Source: Thermus hydrothermalis
Lineage (GTDB): Bacteria > Deinococcota > Deinococci > Deinococcales > Thermaceae
Assembly: GCF_022760925.1 (NCBI RefSeq)
Contig: NZ_JAKTNT010000005.1
Location: 62,001 to 126,000 of the forward strand
Reading direction: 5' to 3'
Length of the DNA: 64,000 nucleotides
In this document: positions 1 through 8,705 of the stretch, piece by piece
Layout: each line of letters starts with the position of its first letter
Position numbering within the stretch: the stretch's first letter is position 1
The notes under the pieces: generated by a model
What the model was told of the DNA's origin: nothing
The model's input: the letters and a program-made list of their open reading frames with translations, nothing else
Databases searched by the model: none
Program-made: the position numbers and the translations under genes

Positions 1-1
1 G

Positions 2-385
2 TTTGTGGGCATAGCTGACAAGGCAAAGGAGCCCGCCTCCGTCCTCTCCCAAGGGGAGCTCAAACGCCTGGAAATCGCCCGGGCCTTAGCCACGGAGCCC
101 GAACTCCTCATCCTGGACGAGCCCTTTGCCGGCCTTACCCCGGTGGAAACGGAGCTTTTGGCCAAGTCCTTGGCCCGCCTGCGCAAGGGGGGGCGGTTTG
201 GCAGGCTCCATAGCGAGGGGTGCGCCATGGTCATCATTGAGCACAAGCTCTCCGAGCTCTTCAAAATCGCGGACCGAGTGGTGGTCCTAAACTTCGGCGA
301 GGTCCTGGCCGAGGGCACCCCAAGCCAGGTGGTCCAGGACCCCAGGGTCATTGAGGCCTACCTGGGGGAGGTGCCCCATGCTTGA
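2..385 (+). CDS. livG: Branched-chain-type ABC transporter ATPase LivG, C-terminal part
   Basis: This is the C-terminal 127 residues of an ABC ATPase; the frame is open at the window edge, so the start and Walker A lie upstream. Visible are an ABC signature variant (LSQGELKRLEIARAL), Walker B (LLILDEPFAGL) and the switch histidine (VIIEHKL). The ending, with its AEGTP and AYLGE motifs, is typical of the LivG branch of the hydrophobic amino-acid transporters. About ten extra residues (GGRFGRLHSEG) sit between Walker B and the switch histidine, where LivG proteins are usually shorter. The stop overlaps the livF start. The substrate cannot be read from the sequence; the neighbouring paa genes make an aromatic acid or amino acid possible. 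Confidence 0.85.
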   Translation, partial: FVGIADKAKEPASVLSQGELKRLEIARALATEPELLILDEPFAGLTPVETELLAKSLARLRKGGRFGRLHSEGCAMVIIEHKLSELFKIADRVVVLNFGEVLAEGTPSQVVQDPRVIEAYLGEVPHA

Positions 386-1121
386 GGTGCGGGGGCTTTC
401 CTTGCTCTACGGAAAGGCCCAGATCCTCTTCGGGGTGGATCTGGAGGTTCGGCAAGGGGAGCTGGTCTGCCTGGTGGGGCCCAACGGCGCAGGAAAGACC
501 AGCCTGCTCCGGGCCATCTCCGGGCTTGTGCGCCTCGAGGCCTGGCTCCACCGGGGCACCCGGGCCGGGGAGATCAAGCTCCAAGGCGAGGTCCGCTTCC
601 AGGGGCGGCGCATTGACGGCCTTTTCCCCCACGAGATTGCCCGGCTCGGCCTGGTCCTCTGCCCTGAGCGGCGGCGGCCTTTCCGAGAATTATCCGTGGA
701 GGAGAACCTCCTCGCGGGGGGGCTCCTCCTGCCCAAGGCGGAGGTGAGGGCGCGCCTGGAATACGTGTATACCCTTTTCCCCAGGCTTGCGGAGCGGAGG
801 CGGCAACGGGCGGGCGACCTTTCCGGTGGGGAACAGCAGATGCTCGCCCTGGGCCGGGCGCTCATGGGCAAGCCCAAACTGCTGGCCATTGACGAGCCTT
901 CCACCGGGCTTGCCCCCAAGGTGCGGGCCCTGGTCCTGGAGCAGGTGGCCCGGGTGCGCCAAGAGGGCGTCACGGTGCTCCTGGTGGAGCAGGAAGCGGC
1001 CCAAGCCCTCGCCTTAGCGGATCGGGCTTACGTGCTTTCCAACGGCCGCTTGGTCCGCCAGGGCGAGGCCAAGGCGTTATTGGAAGACCCTTCGTTCCAG
1101 AGGGCGTATCTGGGTCTTTGA
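378..1121 (+). CDS. livF: Branched-chain-type ABC transporter ATPase LivF
   Basis: A 247-residue cytoplasmic ATPase that pairs with LivG to energise a LivHM-type permease. Walker A is GPNGAGKTS near residue 37, the signature is LSGGEQQMLALGRAL, and Walker B is LLAIDEPSTGL. A polar insertion (RLEAWLHRGTRAGEIK) follows the first beta-sheet and lengthens the usual LivF arm. The ATG at 378 overlaps the livG stop, which implies translational coupling, and gives the canonical N-terminus MLEVRGLSLLYG; an in-frame ATG at 351 lies inside livG and is less likely. The stop is only 4 bp from the stop of the convergent ThDP enzyme gene. Confidence 0.9.
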   Translation: MLEVRGLSLLYGKAQILFGVDLEVRQGELVCLVGPNGAGKTSLLRAISGLVRLEAWLHRGTRAGEIKLQGEVRFQGRRIDGLFPHEIARLGLVLCPERRRPFRELSVEENLLAGGLLLPKAEVRARLEYVYTLFPRLAERRRQRAGDLSGGEQQMLALGRALMGKPKLLAIDEPSTGLAPKVRALVLEQVARVRQEGVTVLLVEQEAAQALALADRAYVLSNGRLVRQGEAKALLEDPSFQRAYLGL

Positions 1122-1125
1122 CCCT

Positions 1126-2691
1126 TTAGAAGGCGGGGTGGGGTGTGGGGTCCACCACCACCTCCAGGAGGAACGGCCCGGCGGGAAGCGTCGCCAGGGT
1201 CGCTTCTAGACTTTCTGGGTCCTCCACCCTGGCTGCGGGAACGCCGAAGGCTTGGGCCAGCTGGCAAAAATCCACTCCCGAAAGGGCAAGGCCCGGGACC
1301 CGCTCTGCCTGGCCGGAGTAGAGGCTTTGGGCGAAGCCCTTGAGAATACCGTATCCCCCGTTGTTGAGGACCACAAATAGCACGTCCGCCTTAAACTCCC
1401 TAGCTGTGTAAAGCACCTGGGGTGTGAAGAGGAAGCTTCCCTCCCCCACCACCGCCGCGGCCCTTTGTCCAGCCAAGGCGGCCCCTACGGCGGCGGCCGC
1501 GGCAAAACCCAATCCCCCGCTCGCCCCATGGAGGTAGCCTCCCCCTTCCTGGCGCAGGTGGCGCCGGAAAGCCCCGCTTAGGGAGATGGCCTCGTCCACG
1601 ACGAACCGCAAGGACAGGGCTTGGGCGAGGCGGGCCGCCGCGTAAGGGGGGTTCAGGCGGCCCGAAGGGCTATAGGGGGCGGGCAAAGGGGTGGGGGTAC
1701 CCTGGGGTACCGCCCTTGCCTGGGGCAGGACCAGCCGGGAGAGGCGCTCTAACCCCAAGGCCACATCGCCCAAGTAGACCTCCTGGGCTTCCGCCCGGGC
1801 CGCCTCCTCGGGGTCATCGGTAAGGAGGAAAAGCTGGGTGCCTGCGGGCACCGCGGGGCCTGGGGAGTAAGGGTAAAGGAGGAAGCAGGGCGCGCCAGCT
1901 ACCAGGACCGCATCAAAGGCCTCGAGGACCTCCCGGATCCGTTGGGCCACAGGAGGTAGCACCCCACGGTAGAGGGGGTGCTGCGTGGGAAAGGGGTGGC
2001 GCGGGCTTATGGGGTCCGAGAAAACAGGGGCGCCCAAGGCCTCGGCGAGGCGGAGGGCCGCCTGGCGAGCCAAAGGCGTGTCTGTCCCACCCCCCAGGAC
2101 CAGGGCAGGGTGGGTGGCCTGGGCCAGGGCCTCGGCCAAAGCCTCTAGGCCCTGGGCCGGGCCAGGGGCAAGGAGGACCTTAAGCCTAGGGGGTGGGGCC
2201 TCCTCCTCCCAGAGATCCATGGGGATGGCCACCACCACGGGCCCTCGAGGAGGAGTCATGGCCAGGTGGTAGGCCCGCTCCAGGGCCTCCGGAAGATCAG
2301 CTCCCCGCTCCACGGAAAAGGCAGCCTTGGTCACGGGGCGCGCCATCTCCACCAGGGGTCCGGAAAGGAGGGGATCGCGAAAGAGGTGCCGGCGATCTTG
2401 CTGGCCCACGGTGACAAGGAGCGGTGAGCGGTTCTTCCGAGCGGTGTAGAGCGCCCCTATGGCGTTCCCCAGGCCCGGCGCCGCGTGGAGGTTTACCAAG
2501 GCCACCCGACCGCTGGCCTGGGCGTACCCATCGGCCATGGCCACCGCCACGCCCTCGTGCAGGCCGAGGACGTAACGGGCTACCTCCTCTAGGCCCAGGA
2601 GGAAAGGGATCTCGGTGGAACCCGGATTGCCGAAGGCCCAGGAGATACCCCGCTCCCGAAGCCACCGGTGGGCGCTTTCCCGTGCGGTCAT
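1126..2691 (-). CDS. Thiamine-diphosphate-dependent benzoylformate-decarboxylase-like enzyme
   Basis: A 521-residue ThDP enzyme of the 2-keto-acid decarboxylase fold. It resembles Pseudomonas benzoylformate decarboxylase (BFD) throughout: GNPGSTEIPFL with the equivalent of Ser26 (residue 25), LHEG with the cofactor-activating Glu (residue 46), and NLHAAPGLGN with the equivalent of His70 (residue 69). Two positions differ. The second BFD histidine (His281, from memory) aligns with Tyr 273 (FLLYPYSPG), and the GDGS metal motif reads GEGS (Glu 417). It probably decarboxylates or carboligates a 2-keto acid, but the substrate is uncertain. The start at 2691 gives a 4-bp ATGA overlap with the upstream TRAP permease. 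A longer frame upstream is only the antisense of the permease. Confidence 0.8.
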   Translation of the reverse strand: MTARESAHRWLRERGISWAFGNPGSTEIPFLLGLEEVARYVLGLHEGVAVAMADGYAQASGRVALVNLHAAPGLGNAIGALYTARKNRSPLLVTVGQQDRRHLFRDPLLSGPLVEMARPVTKAAFSVERGADLPEALERAYHLAMTPPRGPVVVAIPMDLWEEEAPPPRLKVLLAPGPAQGLEALAEALAQATHPALVLGGGTDTPLARQAALRLAEALGAPVFSDPISPRHPFPTQHPLYRGVLPPVAQRIREVLEAFDAVLVAGAPCFLLYPYSPGPAVPAGTQLFLLTDDPEEAARAEAQEVYLGDVALGLERLSRLVLPQARAVPQGTPTPLPAPYSPSGRLNPPYAAARLAQALSLRFVVDEAISLSGAFRRHLRQEGGGYLHGASGGLGFAAAAAVGAALAGQRAAAVVGEGSFLFTPQVLYTAREFKADVLFVVLNNGGYGILKGFAQSLYSGQAERVPGLALSGVDFCQLAQAFGVPAARVEDPESLEATLATLPAGPFLLEVVVDPTPHPAF

Positions 2692-4577
2692 CCTTCCACG
2701 CTCCCTTTCCGCCCCACCCGCCGGCGCAGGCCTAGGGCCACGAGCAAAAGCCCCGGAAGGGCGAGGAAACTGGTTAGGCTTTCCGGGATGGCACAAAGGA
2801 CGCCACCAACCCCGAAGACGACCCTCGCCCAAAGGGGAAGAGGGCCTAAGCCCCAGAAATACCCTTCCAAAGCCCCCACCAAAAAGAGAAGCCCTAGCGC
2901 GGCCAAGGCCAGATGGTAGGCCACGGAGAGAGGGCTTCCCTGGAGGATTAAAGCAGGCTCAAAGAGGAAGAAGAAGGGGAGAAAGTAAATGGCAAGCCCC
3001 AGCTTGGCTGCGGTAAAGCTCGCCCCCATGGGCGAGGCCCCCGCTATGCGGGCGGCCAAAAAGGCGGCCACGGCCACAGGGGGGGTGATGGCGGAGAGCA
3101 TGGACCAGTAGGCGATGAAGAGGTGAACCGCTAGGGGGGAAAACTCCCCAACGCCCACAAGGGCGGGTGCCAGGGTTACGGCGAGGAGGATATAGGCGGC
3201 CACCATCACCCCTGCCATCCCCAAAACGAAGGCGATGGCCACCCCTACCAAGAGGACTATGTAGAGGTTTTCCGCGCCCATCCGCACCAAGGCCCCCGTG
3301 AGGGCCGGGGCCACCCCCGTTCCCACAAGCCCGGCAAGGATAAGCCCTACAGGGAGGATGAGGGCCAGGGTCTGGCCGATGAGGGAAGCGGCGCCCACCA
3401 GGGCACGGTCCAAGGCTTCCCATCGCAATCCCCTTCCCGAGGCGAGGAGCAGAAAGCCCAGGGCATATAGGGGAGCGAGGCGCTCCAGGCGAAGGTACAG
3501 GAGGGCGAAGACCAGAAAACCTAAGGCTAGCAGGAAAGGAAGCCCCCGGCGTAGGCTCGGTCCCAAGGAAGGAAGTTCGGCGCGGGGCAAGCCCCGAAAC
3601 CCGTGGTGGGCGGCGTAGAGGTCCACGTGGGCGAAGAGGGACAGGTAGTAAAGCAGGGAGGGCAGGAGGGCTGCAGCCACCACCTGGCCGTACGGCACAC
3701 CTAGGAGGTTGGCCATGACAAACGCCACGGCCCCCATCACCGGGGGCATGAGCACGCCCCCCGTGGAGGCACACGCCTCCACCGCCGCCGCGTAGGTCCG
3801 GGGAAACCCAGAGCGGATCATGGCGGGAATGGTGAGGCTTCCCGTACTGGCCACGTTGGAGAGGATGCTCCCGCTCAGGCTGCCGAAAAAGGCGCTCGCC
3901 ACCACGCTCATCTTGGCGGCCCCTCCTCGGGTCCAGCCGAAAAGGGCTGCAGCCACCTCCAAAAAGACCTGCCCGGCCCCCAGGGCCACCAGAAAGGCGG
4001 CAAGGAGGAGGAAACCCACCAAGAGCTCGCCCACAGTGCGCATGGGTAGGCCTAAAAGCCCCTGGGTGGAGTAAACGGCGTAGCCCAGGACCTCCTGCCA
4101 CGGAAGGGAAGGCCCCCAGAGAAGGCCTGGCAAGTAAGGGGCCAACAAGGGGTAGGCCGCCAGGACCAGGGTCACCAAGGCGAAGCCCATCCCGCCTACC
4201 CGCCTGGCCCCCTCCAGCACCACCCCCAAGAGGAAGAGGGCCAAGGCCACCTGCCAAAGGGCTTCCGGGTTGGTCCAGGGCCGAAGGACCATGCTGGGAC
4301 CATGCCAGGCGAGGAGAAGCCCCGTGGCCGAAACGCCCAAGGCGAGGGCATAATCGTACCACCGGGGCCGGGCGTCCTGGGGACGGGCGGGAAAGAGGAG
4401 AAAGACCACAGGCAAGTAGAGGGCCAAAAGCAACCAGTAATAGCTGAAGTCCAAGATGGCGAACCCAACGAAGGGGCTACCCAAGAGGTAGTACAGGATT
4501 AAGGCTACACCCAAGAAGGAGGTGCTCCGTATCCAAACCCGAACCCACGCGGGGAGCTTGTCCCAGCGCCCCTCCAT
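2688..4577 (-). CDS. TRAP transporter fused permease (DctQ-DctM type, TAXI class)
   Basis: A 629-residue, highly hydrophobic inner-membrane protein of the TRAP 4TM/12TM fusion class. The N-terminal third holds the DctQ-like helices and the rest the DctM-like transport core, with motifs such as GSLSGSILSNVASTGSLTIP and a Pro/Gly-rich region reading STGGVLMPPVMGAVAFVMA. These proteins use a sodium gradient together with a TAXI receptor, which is encoded one base upstream (stop TAA, one base, then ATG). The gene ends in a 4-bp overlap with the ThDP enzyme, so the three genes form one operon. The substrate is not evident; a 2-oxo acid handled by the ThDP enzyme is a reasonable inference. Confidence 0.9.
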   Translation of the reverse strand: MEGRWDKLPAWVRVWIRSTSFLGVALILYYLLGSPFVGFAILDFSYYWLLLALYLPVVFLLFPARPQDARPRWYDYALALGVSATGLLLAWHGPSMVLRPWTNPEALWQVALALFLLGVVLEGARRVGGMGFALVTLVLAAYPLLAPYLPGLLWGPSLPWQEVLGYAVYSTQGLLGLPMRTVGELLVGFLLLAAFLVALGAGQVFLEVAAALFGWTRGGAAKMSVVASAFFGSLSGSILSNVASTGSLTIPAMIRSGFPRTYAAAVEACASTGGVLMPPVMGAVAFVMANLLGVPYGQVVAAALLPSLLYYLSLFAHVDLYAAHHGFRGLPRAELPSLGPSLRRGLPFLLALGFLVFALLYLRLERLAPLYALGFLLLASGRGLRWEALDRALVGAASLIGQTLALILPVGLILAGLVGTGVAPALTGALVRMGAENLYIVLLVGVAIAFVLGMAGVMVAAYILLAVTLAPALVGVGEFSPLAVHLFIAYWSMLSAITPPVAVAAFLAARIAGASPMGASFTAAKLGLAIYFLPFFFLFEPALILQGSPLSVAYHLALAALGLLFLVGALEGYFWGLGPLPLWARVVFGVGGVLCAIPESLTSFLALPGLLLVALGLRRRVGRKGSVEG

Positions 4578-4578
4578 C

Positions 4579-5739
4579 TTAGGGCCTCCACACTTCGGAG
4601 AAGCGGGGCACGCGGTTTTGCGTCAGGAACTCCCGCCAGAACCGCTGCCAGGCCTCGCTTGCGGGATCGGTGCTGATCCGGCGGGAGCGGGCGAGGGCCA
4701 GGGCCCTTTCGTAGAGGGTGGTGTACTGGTCCGCTAGGCGGACGGAGGCTTGCTGCCTTGCCTCCAACTCCTGGTTCCACAGGCCCTTTTCCCTCAGGTA
4801 CCGCACGGTTCCGGGATGGAGGGGCACGGACAGGTTCTCCACCAGGAAGCGCAGGCTTTCCAGGGTTTGGTAACGGGCCATGGCGTGCTTGTCCTTATAA
4901 AGGGCGTGGTTCTCGTCCCACCACTTCACCAGCTGATAGGCCAAGGCTTCGTCCACATCGGCCCGGGTGTAGTAGACGCTTGGGATGACGAACATCCGCA
5001 CCCCTCGAGCCGAGGTAACCCCTATGTCCGCAGGCCGGGTGAGTTTGAGAAGGGGGTATGCCCACTGCCACCGGAGAAGGCAGGTACGGTCTTCCTGCGC
5101 GGTGGGCACGGGAAGCCAGCGTATCCCCCTGGGGTTGCCCTCCACCTCCACGTTGACATCGGAAACAGGCGAGGTGAAGGCTATGTCCGCCCCACCCCCC
5201 TCGGCAATCACCCGCGAGTTGGCGCTGTAGTTGGCAACCGGCACCAAGCGCACCTGTTCCCGGCTAATCCCCCGGCAAGCGAAGAGCCCATCCAAAATGC
5301 GGTGGAAGTAAGAGAAGGGGGGCCAAGCCACCCGCACCCCGGGTCCTATGTCCTGCACCCGTCGGTAAGGGGTATCCCCGCGGGTCATGAGGCCCCAGGG
5401 GGTCAGGATGGCGGGATAGACCACCCGCAGGGGCCCGGGACGGTAGCCTGCCTCCCCGTCTAAAGACTCCACCAACACCGTCAGTGGGGCGGAAATGAAG
5501 TCCACCCGGCGCTCCAACAGCCACCCCGTTATGGTGGGCGTGGCGCCGGGGGCAACCCGCACCTGGACCCCTGTGGCACTGGCAAACTCCCCCGACCAGG
5601 CCACCAGCAGGGAATAGCCCGCCGTGCCCACCTCCGTGGAGCCGAAGAGGAGCTGCCTCGGCCAGGAGGCGGTTCCCTGGGCCAAGCCCACCAGGGACGA
5701 GTAGAGGAAAACCCATACGCAGACCTTTTTCCACCCCAT
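4579..5739 (-). CDS. TAXI-family TRAP transporter solute-binding protein
   Basis: A 386-residue secreted receptor. The first roughly 23 residues are a signal peptide (MGWKKVCVWVFLYSSLVGLA), followed by the TAXI opening LLFGSTEVGTAGYSLLVAW and the motif VDFISAPL. The start chosen is the ATG at 5739 behind a strong Shine-Dalgarno (aaggagggcagg). Upstream in-frame ATGs are rejected because they would include the operator and promoter. It should deliver a substrate in the periplasm to the fused permease encoded next. Transcription probably starts near 5767 and is controlled by the TetR-type operator abutting the Shine-Dalgarno. Confidence 0.88.
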   Translation of the reverse strand: MGWKKVCVWVFLYSSLVGLAQGTASWPRQLLFGSTEVGTAGYSLLVAWSGEFASATGVQVRVAPGATPTITGWLLERRVDFISAPLTVLVESLDGEAGYRPGPLRVVYPAILTPWGLMTRGDTPYRRVQDIGPGVRVAWPPFSYFHRILDGLFACRGISREQVRLVPVANYSANSRVIAEGGGADIAFTSPVSDVNVEVEGNPRGIRWLPVPTAQEDRTCLLRWQWAYPLLKLTRPADIGVTSARGVRMFVIPSVYYTRADVDEALAYQLVKWWDENHALYKDKHAMARYQTLESLRFLVENLSVPLHPGTVRYLREKGLWNQELEARQQASVRLADQYTTLYERALALARSRRISTDPASEAWQRFWREFLTQNRVPRFSEVWRP

Positions 5740-5750
5740 CCTGCCCTCCT

Positions 5751-5766
5751 TACCGACCATTCGGTT
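5751..5766 (-). promoter_or_regulatory. TetR-type operator before the TRAP-TAXI operon
   Basis: The plus strand reads TACCGACCATTCGGTT, an imperfect palindrome. It differs at only two positions from the operator in front of the thiolase gene (26158-26173). In both places the palindrome runs directly into AGGAGG and the start codon follows a few bases later. From memory, the Thermus TetR regulator PfmR recognises a sequence of this form. Binding here would cover the predicted transcription start. Confidence 0.65.
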
Positions 5767-5773
5767 GGAATCC

Positions 5774-5802
5774 ATGCTACCCCACTTATCCCCAGCGGTC
5801 AA
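5774..5802 (-). promoter_or_regulatory. Promoter of the TRAP-TAXI / ThDP-enzyme operon
   Basis: On the minus strand a -35 TTGACC (5797-5802) and a -10 TAGCAT (5774-5779) are separated by exactly 17 bp. The predicted start lies at the edge of the operator at 5751-5766. The hexamers closely match those of the thiolase promoter at 26127-26155. Confidence 0.65.
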
Positions 5803-5861
5803 GCGGAGGAAGAAAGGTGAGCCAGGACACTTGTCCCTTCGCCCCGGGTATGCGAAACTAA

Positions 5862-5875
5862 CAAACGACCGTTAG
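5862..5875 (+). promoter_or_regulatory. PaaR-type operator palindrome
   Basis: The sequence CAAACGACCGTTAG fits CNAACGNNCGTTNG at every fixed position. From memory this is the consensus reported for Thermus thermophilus PaaR, a TetR repressor released by phenylacetyl-CoA. It ends two bases before the ATG of the TetR gene, so binding would block initiation of the whole paa operon, including its own regulator. No convincing -10/-35 pair could be assigned upstream. Confidence 0.75.
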
Positions 5876-5877
5876 CC

Positions 5878-6462
5878 ATGGAGCGCCGGGACGAGATCCT
5901 CCACGTGGCAGGCACCCTCTTCAGCCAGAGGGGCTACCACGCCACCAGCATGCGGGAGCTCGCCCGCCACCTGAACCTGCAGGGGGGAAGCCTCTACGCC
6001 CACATCCAGTCCAAGGAAGAGATCCTCCTGGAGGTGGTGCGGCAGGCGGCGGAGCGCTTCCTTGCCGTCTTGCAAAGCCTTCCGGAAGGCAACCCCGTGG
6101 AGCGGATGCGGGCCTTGGTGAAGGGGCACCTTAGGGTCATCGCCGAGGAGCTTCCCCGGGCCACGGTCTTCTTCCACGAGTGGAAGCACCTCTCCCCGCC
6201 CCTCCTCGAGGAGGCCAAGGCCCTGAGGCGCCGCTACGAGGAGGGGGTGCAGGGGGTGGTCCAGGAAGGGGTGGAAAAGGGGGTCTTCCGGGTGGGAAAT
6301 GTCCGCCTCGCCACCCTCTTCGTCCTCTCCGCCCTCAACTGGACCTACCAGTGGTACCGGCCCAATGGCCCCCTTTCCCTAGACGAGCTTTCGGAAGCCT
6401 ACGCCAGGCTCGTGCTCCGGGCCCTAGGCGTGGAGGAAGGAGGCGAGGATGGTCAAGCTTAG
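5878..6462 (+). CDS. paaR: TetR-family regulator of the phenylacetate operon (PaaR)
   Basis: A 194-residue TetR repressor. The N-terminal helix-turn-helix is typical ([20 protein letters not shown], then [20 protein letters not shown], residues about 3-50), followed by an all-helical ligand domain. Upstream the PaaR palindrome almost touches the ATG, and no Shine-Dalgarno is visible, so the message may be leaderless or nearly so. The end overlaps paaA by 14 bp in another frame, which places the regulator first in the operon it should control. Phenylacetyl-CoA as inducer is known for the Thermus homologue and is inferred here. Confidence 0.85.
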   Translation: MERRDEILHVAGTLFSQRGYHATSMRELARHLNLQGGSLYAHIQSKEEILLEVVRQAAERFLAVLQSLPEGNPVERMRALVKGHLRVIAEELPRATVFFHEWKHLSPPLLEEAKALRRRYEEGVQGVVQEGVEKGVFRVGNVRLATLFVLSALNWTYQWYRPNGPLSLDELSEAYARLVLRALGVEEGGEDGQA

Positions 6463-7420
6463 GATCGGCTACCCCGAAGACCCGGACTATCCGGAGAGGC
6501 TTGCGGAGTTTGAGGCCAGGATCGCCCGGGGAGAGAAGATTGAACCGGGAGACTGGATGCCAGCGGAGTACCGCCGTCAACTCGTCCGCATGATCTCCCA
6601 GCACGCCCATAGCGAGTGGGTGGGCATGCTCCCCGAAGGGGCCTGGATTACCCGGGCTCCCTCCCTAAGGCGCAAGCTCATCCTCCTGGCCAAGGTGCAG
6701 GACGAGGCGGGGCACGGCCAGTACCTCTACCACGCCGCCGAAACCCTGGGGGTGACGCGGGAGGAGATGGTGGAGGCGTTGCTCTCGGGCCGAGCCAAGT
6801 ACTCCAACATCTTCAACTACCCCACCCTCACCTGGGCGGACGTGGGCATCATCGGCTGGCTGGTGGACGGCATGGCCATCAAGAACCAGACCATGCTGGC
6901 CCAGTGCTCCTACGGGCCCTACTCCCGGGCCATGGTGCGCATCTGCGCCGAGGAAACCTTCCACCACAAGCAGGGGAAGGAGGCGGTCCTCCTCTACGCC
7001 AAGGGGTCTAGAAAGCAGCGGCAGATGGTCCAGGACGCCCTGAACCGCTGGTGGTGGCCCACCCTCATGATGGCGGGGCCCCACGACACGGACTCCCCCC
7101 ACACCCCCCTCCTCCTCCGCTGGGGCATCAAGACCAAGACCAACGACCAGATCCGCCAGGAGTTCCTGAACGAGCACGTGCCCGAGCTTTTGGAGGCGGG
7201 GCTTGTGCCCCCTGACCCCGACCTCCGCTACGACGAGAAGACGGGGAACTGGGTCCACGGGCCCATCCCCTGGGATGAGTTCTGGAAGGTCATCAACGGG
7301 GAAGGCCCCATGAACCGGCACCGCCTCCTGGCGAGGCGAAGGGCCCACGAGGAGGGGCGCTGGGTGCGGGAGGCCATGGAGGCCCACGCCAAAAGGCGGC
7401 TGGCCCAGGCGGCGGACTAG
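6449..7420 (+). CDS. paaA: Phenylacetyl-CoA 1,2-epoxidase catalytic subunit PaaA
   Basis: A 323-residue diiron subunit of the multicomponent oxygenase that converts phenylacetyl-CoA to ring-1,2-epoxyphenylacetyl-CoA with O2. Two ExxH-type iron-binding stretches are visible ([15 protein letters not shown] and [13 protein letters not shown]), embedded in a ferritin-like helical bundle. Length and order match PaaA of other bacteria. Its ATG overlaps the end of paaR, so translation is probably coupled. It is followed by paaB, paaC and paaD in the canonical order; the usual reductase PaaE is not in this operon and electrons must come from elsewhere. Confidence 0.95.
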   Translation: MVKLRIGYPEDPDYPERLAEFEARIARGEKIEPGDWMPAEYRRQLVRMISQHAHSEWVGMLPEGAWITRAPSLRRKLILLAKVQDEAGHGQYLYHAAETLGVTREEMVEALLSGRAKYSNIFNYPTLTWADVGIIGWLVDGMAIKNQTMLAQCSYGPYSRAMVRICAEETFHHKQGKEAVLLYAKGSRKQRQMVQDALNRWWWPTLMMAGPHDTDSPHTPLLLRWGIKTKTNDQIRQEFLNEHVPELLEAGLVPPDPDLRYDEKTGNWVHGPIPWDEFWKVINGEGPMNRHRLLARRRAHEEGRWVREAMEAHAKRRLAQAAD

Positions 7421-7429
7421 GGGGAAGCC

Positions 7430-7954
7430 ATGTGGGGAACGGAGTGGTCCCGGTACGAGGTGATCAAGCAGGACACGCCCAAAAGCCCCCCCCAGATGGT
7501 GGGCTCGGTGCACGCCACGGACCCCGAGCACGCCCTGCTCCTCGCCCGGCACGTCTTCGTGCGCCGCCCCTCCGCCTACGCCCTCTTCGTGGCCCCGGCG
7601 GAGGCCTTCTTCCACGTGACCCAGGAAGGGCTAAAGGGGCCTTGGGCGGAAGGGACGGAGGAGGGCCCGGAGGAGGCCTACTGGGTCTTCGCCAAGCGGA
7701 GCCACCGCCGGAGCATGGTCTACGGGGACCTGGTGGGCCGCTTCCTCGCCCGGGGGCCCGCCTCCGCCATAAGGGAAGCCCTCCTCCACGCCCAGGGGGT
7801 GGCCTTCTGGGCGGTGCCGGAGGGGCTGGTGGTGGGCACGGAGCCCAAGGAGGAGGTCATAGAGAGCTGGTTCGCCCCCGCCAAGGAGAAGACCTACCGC
7901 CTGCAGAGCTACTACGGCCTCATCACCGCTCGGGAGGTGGAGGATGCCCCTTGA
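7430..7954 (+). CDS. paaB: Phenylacetyl-CoA epoxidase subunit PaaB
   Basis: A 174-residue small subunit that bridges PaaA and PaaC in the epoxidase complex. The conserved opening is present ([20 protein letters not shown]), as is the [16 protein letters not shown] segment. The protein is longer than the roughly 95-residue proteobacterial PaaB because it carries a second half containing [14 protein letters not shown]. It begins 9 bp after paaA behind a GGGGGAAG-type ribosome site and overlaps paaC by 11 bp. Confidence 0.92.
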   Translation: MWGTEWSRYEVIKQDTPKSPPQMVGSVHATDPEHALLLARHVFVRRPSAYALFVAPAEAFFHVTQEGLKGPWAEGTEEGPEEAYWVFAKRSHRRSMVYGDLVGRFLARGPASAIREALLHAQGVAFWAVPEGLVVGTEPKEEVIESWFAPAKEKTYRLQSYYGLITAREVEDAP

Positions 7955-8705
7955 CCCCTACCTCAAGGAAGCCCTCGTGGCCAAGCTCACCGCCTTGGCC
8001 GACGACGAGGTGGTCTTAGCCCAGCGCCTTTCCGAGTGGGTGGCCCATGCGCCCATCCTCGAGGAGGACATCGCCATCGCCAACCTGGCCCAGGACGAGC
8101 TGGGCCACGCCAAGCTGTACCTAGAACTCCGCCAGGAGCTGGACGGCTCCGACCCCGACCACCTGGTCTTCTTCCGCGACCCCCTGGCGTACCAGAACGC
8201 CATCCTGGTGGAGCTCCCCAAGGGGGACTGGGCCTTCACCATGGTGCGGCAGTACCTCTTTGACGCCTACGAGAACCTTTGGCTCAAGGAGGCGGAGAAA
8301 AGCGCCTACGAGCCCCTAAGGGAGGTGGCGGGCCGTATCCGGAAGGAGGAGCGCTTCCACCTAAAGCACAGCGCCCTCTGGGTGGAGCGCCTAGGCCAGG
8401 GCACCGAGGAAAGCCACCGCCGCGCCCAGGAGGCCCTTGAGCTCCTCTTCCCCTACGCCAAGCAGCTCTTCGTCCCCCTCCCCGAGGAGGAGGCCCTGGT
8501 GGAGGCGGGGGTGGTGCCGGACCTGAAGGCCCTCGAGGCCCCCTACCTGGAGGAGGTGACCCGGCACCTGGAGCGCTCGGGACTCAAGCCCCCCCAGGGG
8601 GGCTACGTCCCCAAAAGCCGCAAGGAGCACACGGAGTACCTATGGTCCCTGCTCGCCGAGATGCAGTCCGTGGCCCGCTGGGATCCGGAGGCCAAGGCGT
8701 GGTAG
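7944..8705 (+). CDS. paaC: Phenylacetyl-CoA epoxidase structural subunit PaaC
   Basis: A 253-residue ferritin-like partner of PaaA. It retains DELGHAK and KEERFHLKH helices reminiscent of diiron sites; in characterised systems PaaC is structural rather than catalytic. The ATG overlaps the end of paaB, and its stop overlaps the GTG start of paaD by 7 bp, so the genes are probably translationally coupled. Length agrees with family members of about 250 residues. Confidence 0.93.
   Translation: MPLDPYLKEALVAKLTALADDEVVLAQRLSEWVAHAPILEEDIAIANLAQDELGHAKLYLELRQELDGSDPDHLVFFRDPLAYQNAILVELPKGDWAFTMVRQYLFDAYENLWLKEAEKSAYEPLREVAGRIRKEERFHLKHSALWVERLGQGTEESHRRAQEALELLFPYAKQLFVPLPEEEALVEAGVVPDLKALEAPYLEEVTRHLERSGLKPPQGGYVPKSRKEHTEYLWSLLAEMQSVARWDPEAKAW

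Noticed and set aside
2959-4362. A 467-codon minus-strand frame inside the TRAP permease gene
   Set aside because: It is an out-of-frame shadow with Gly/Pro/Arg-rich translation, while the main frame encodes an intact permease.
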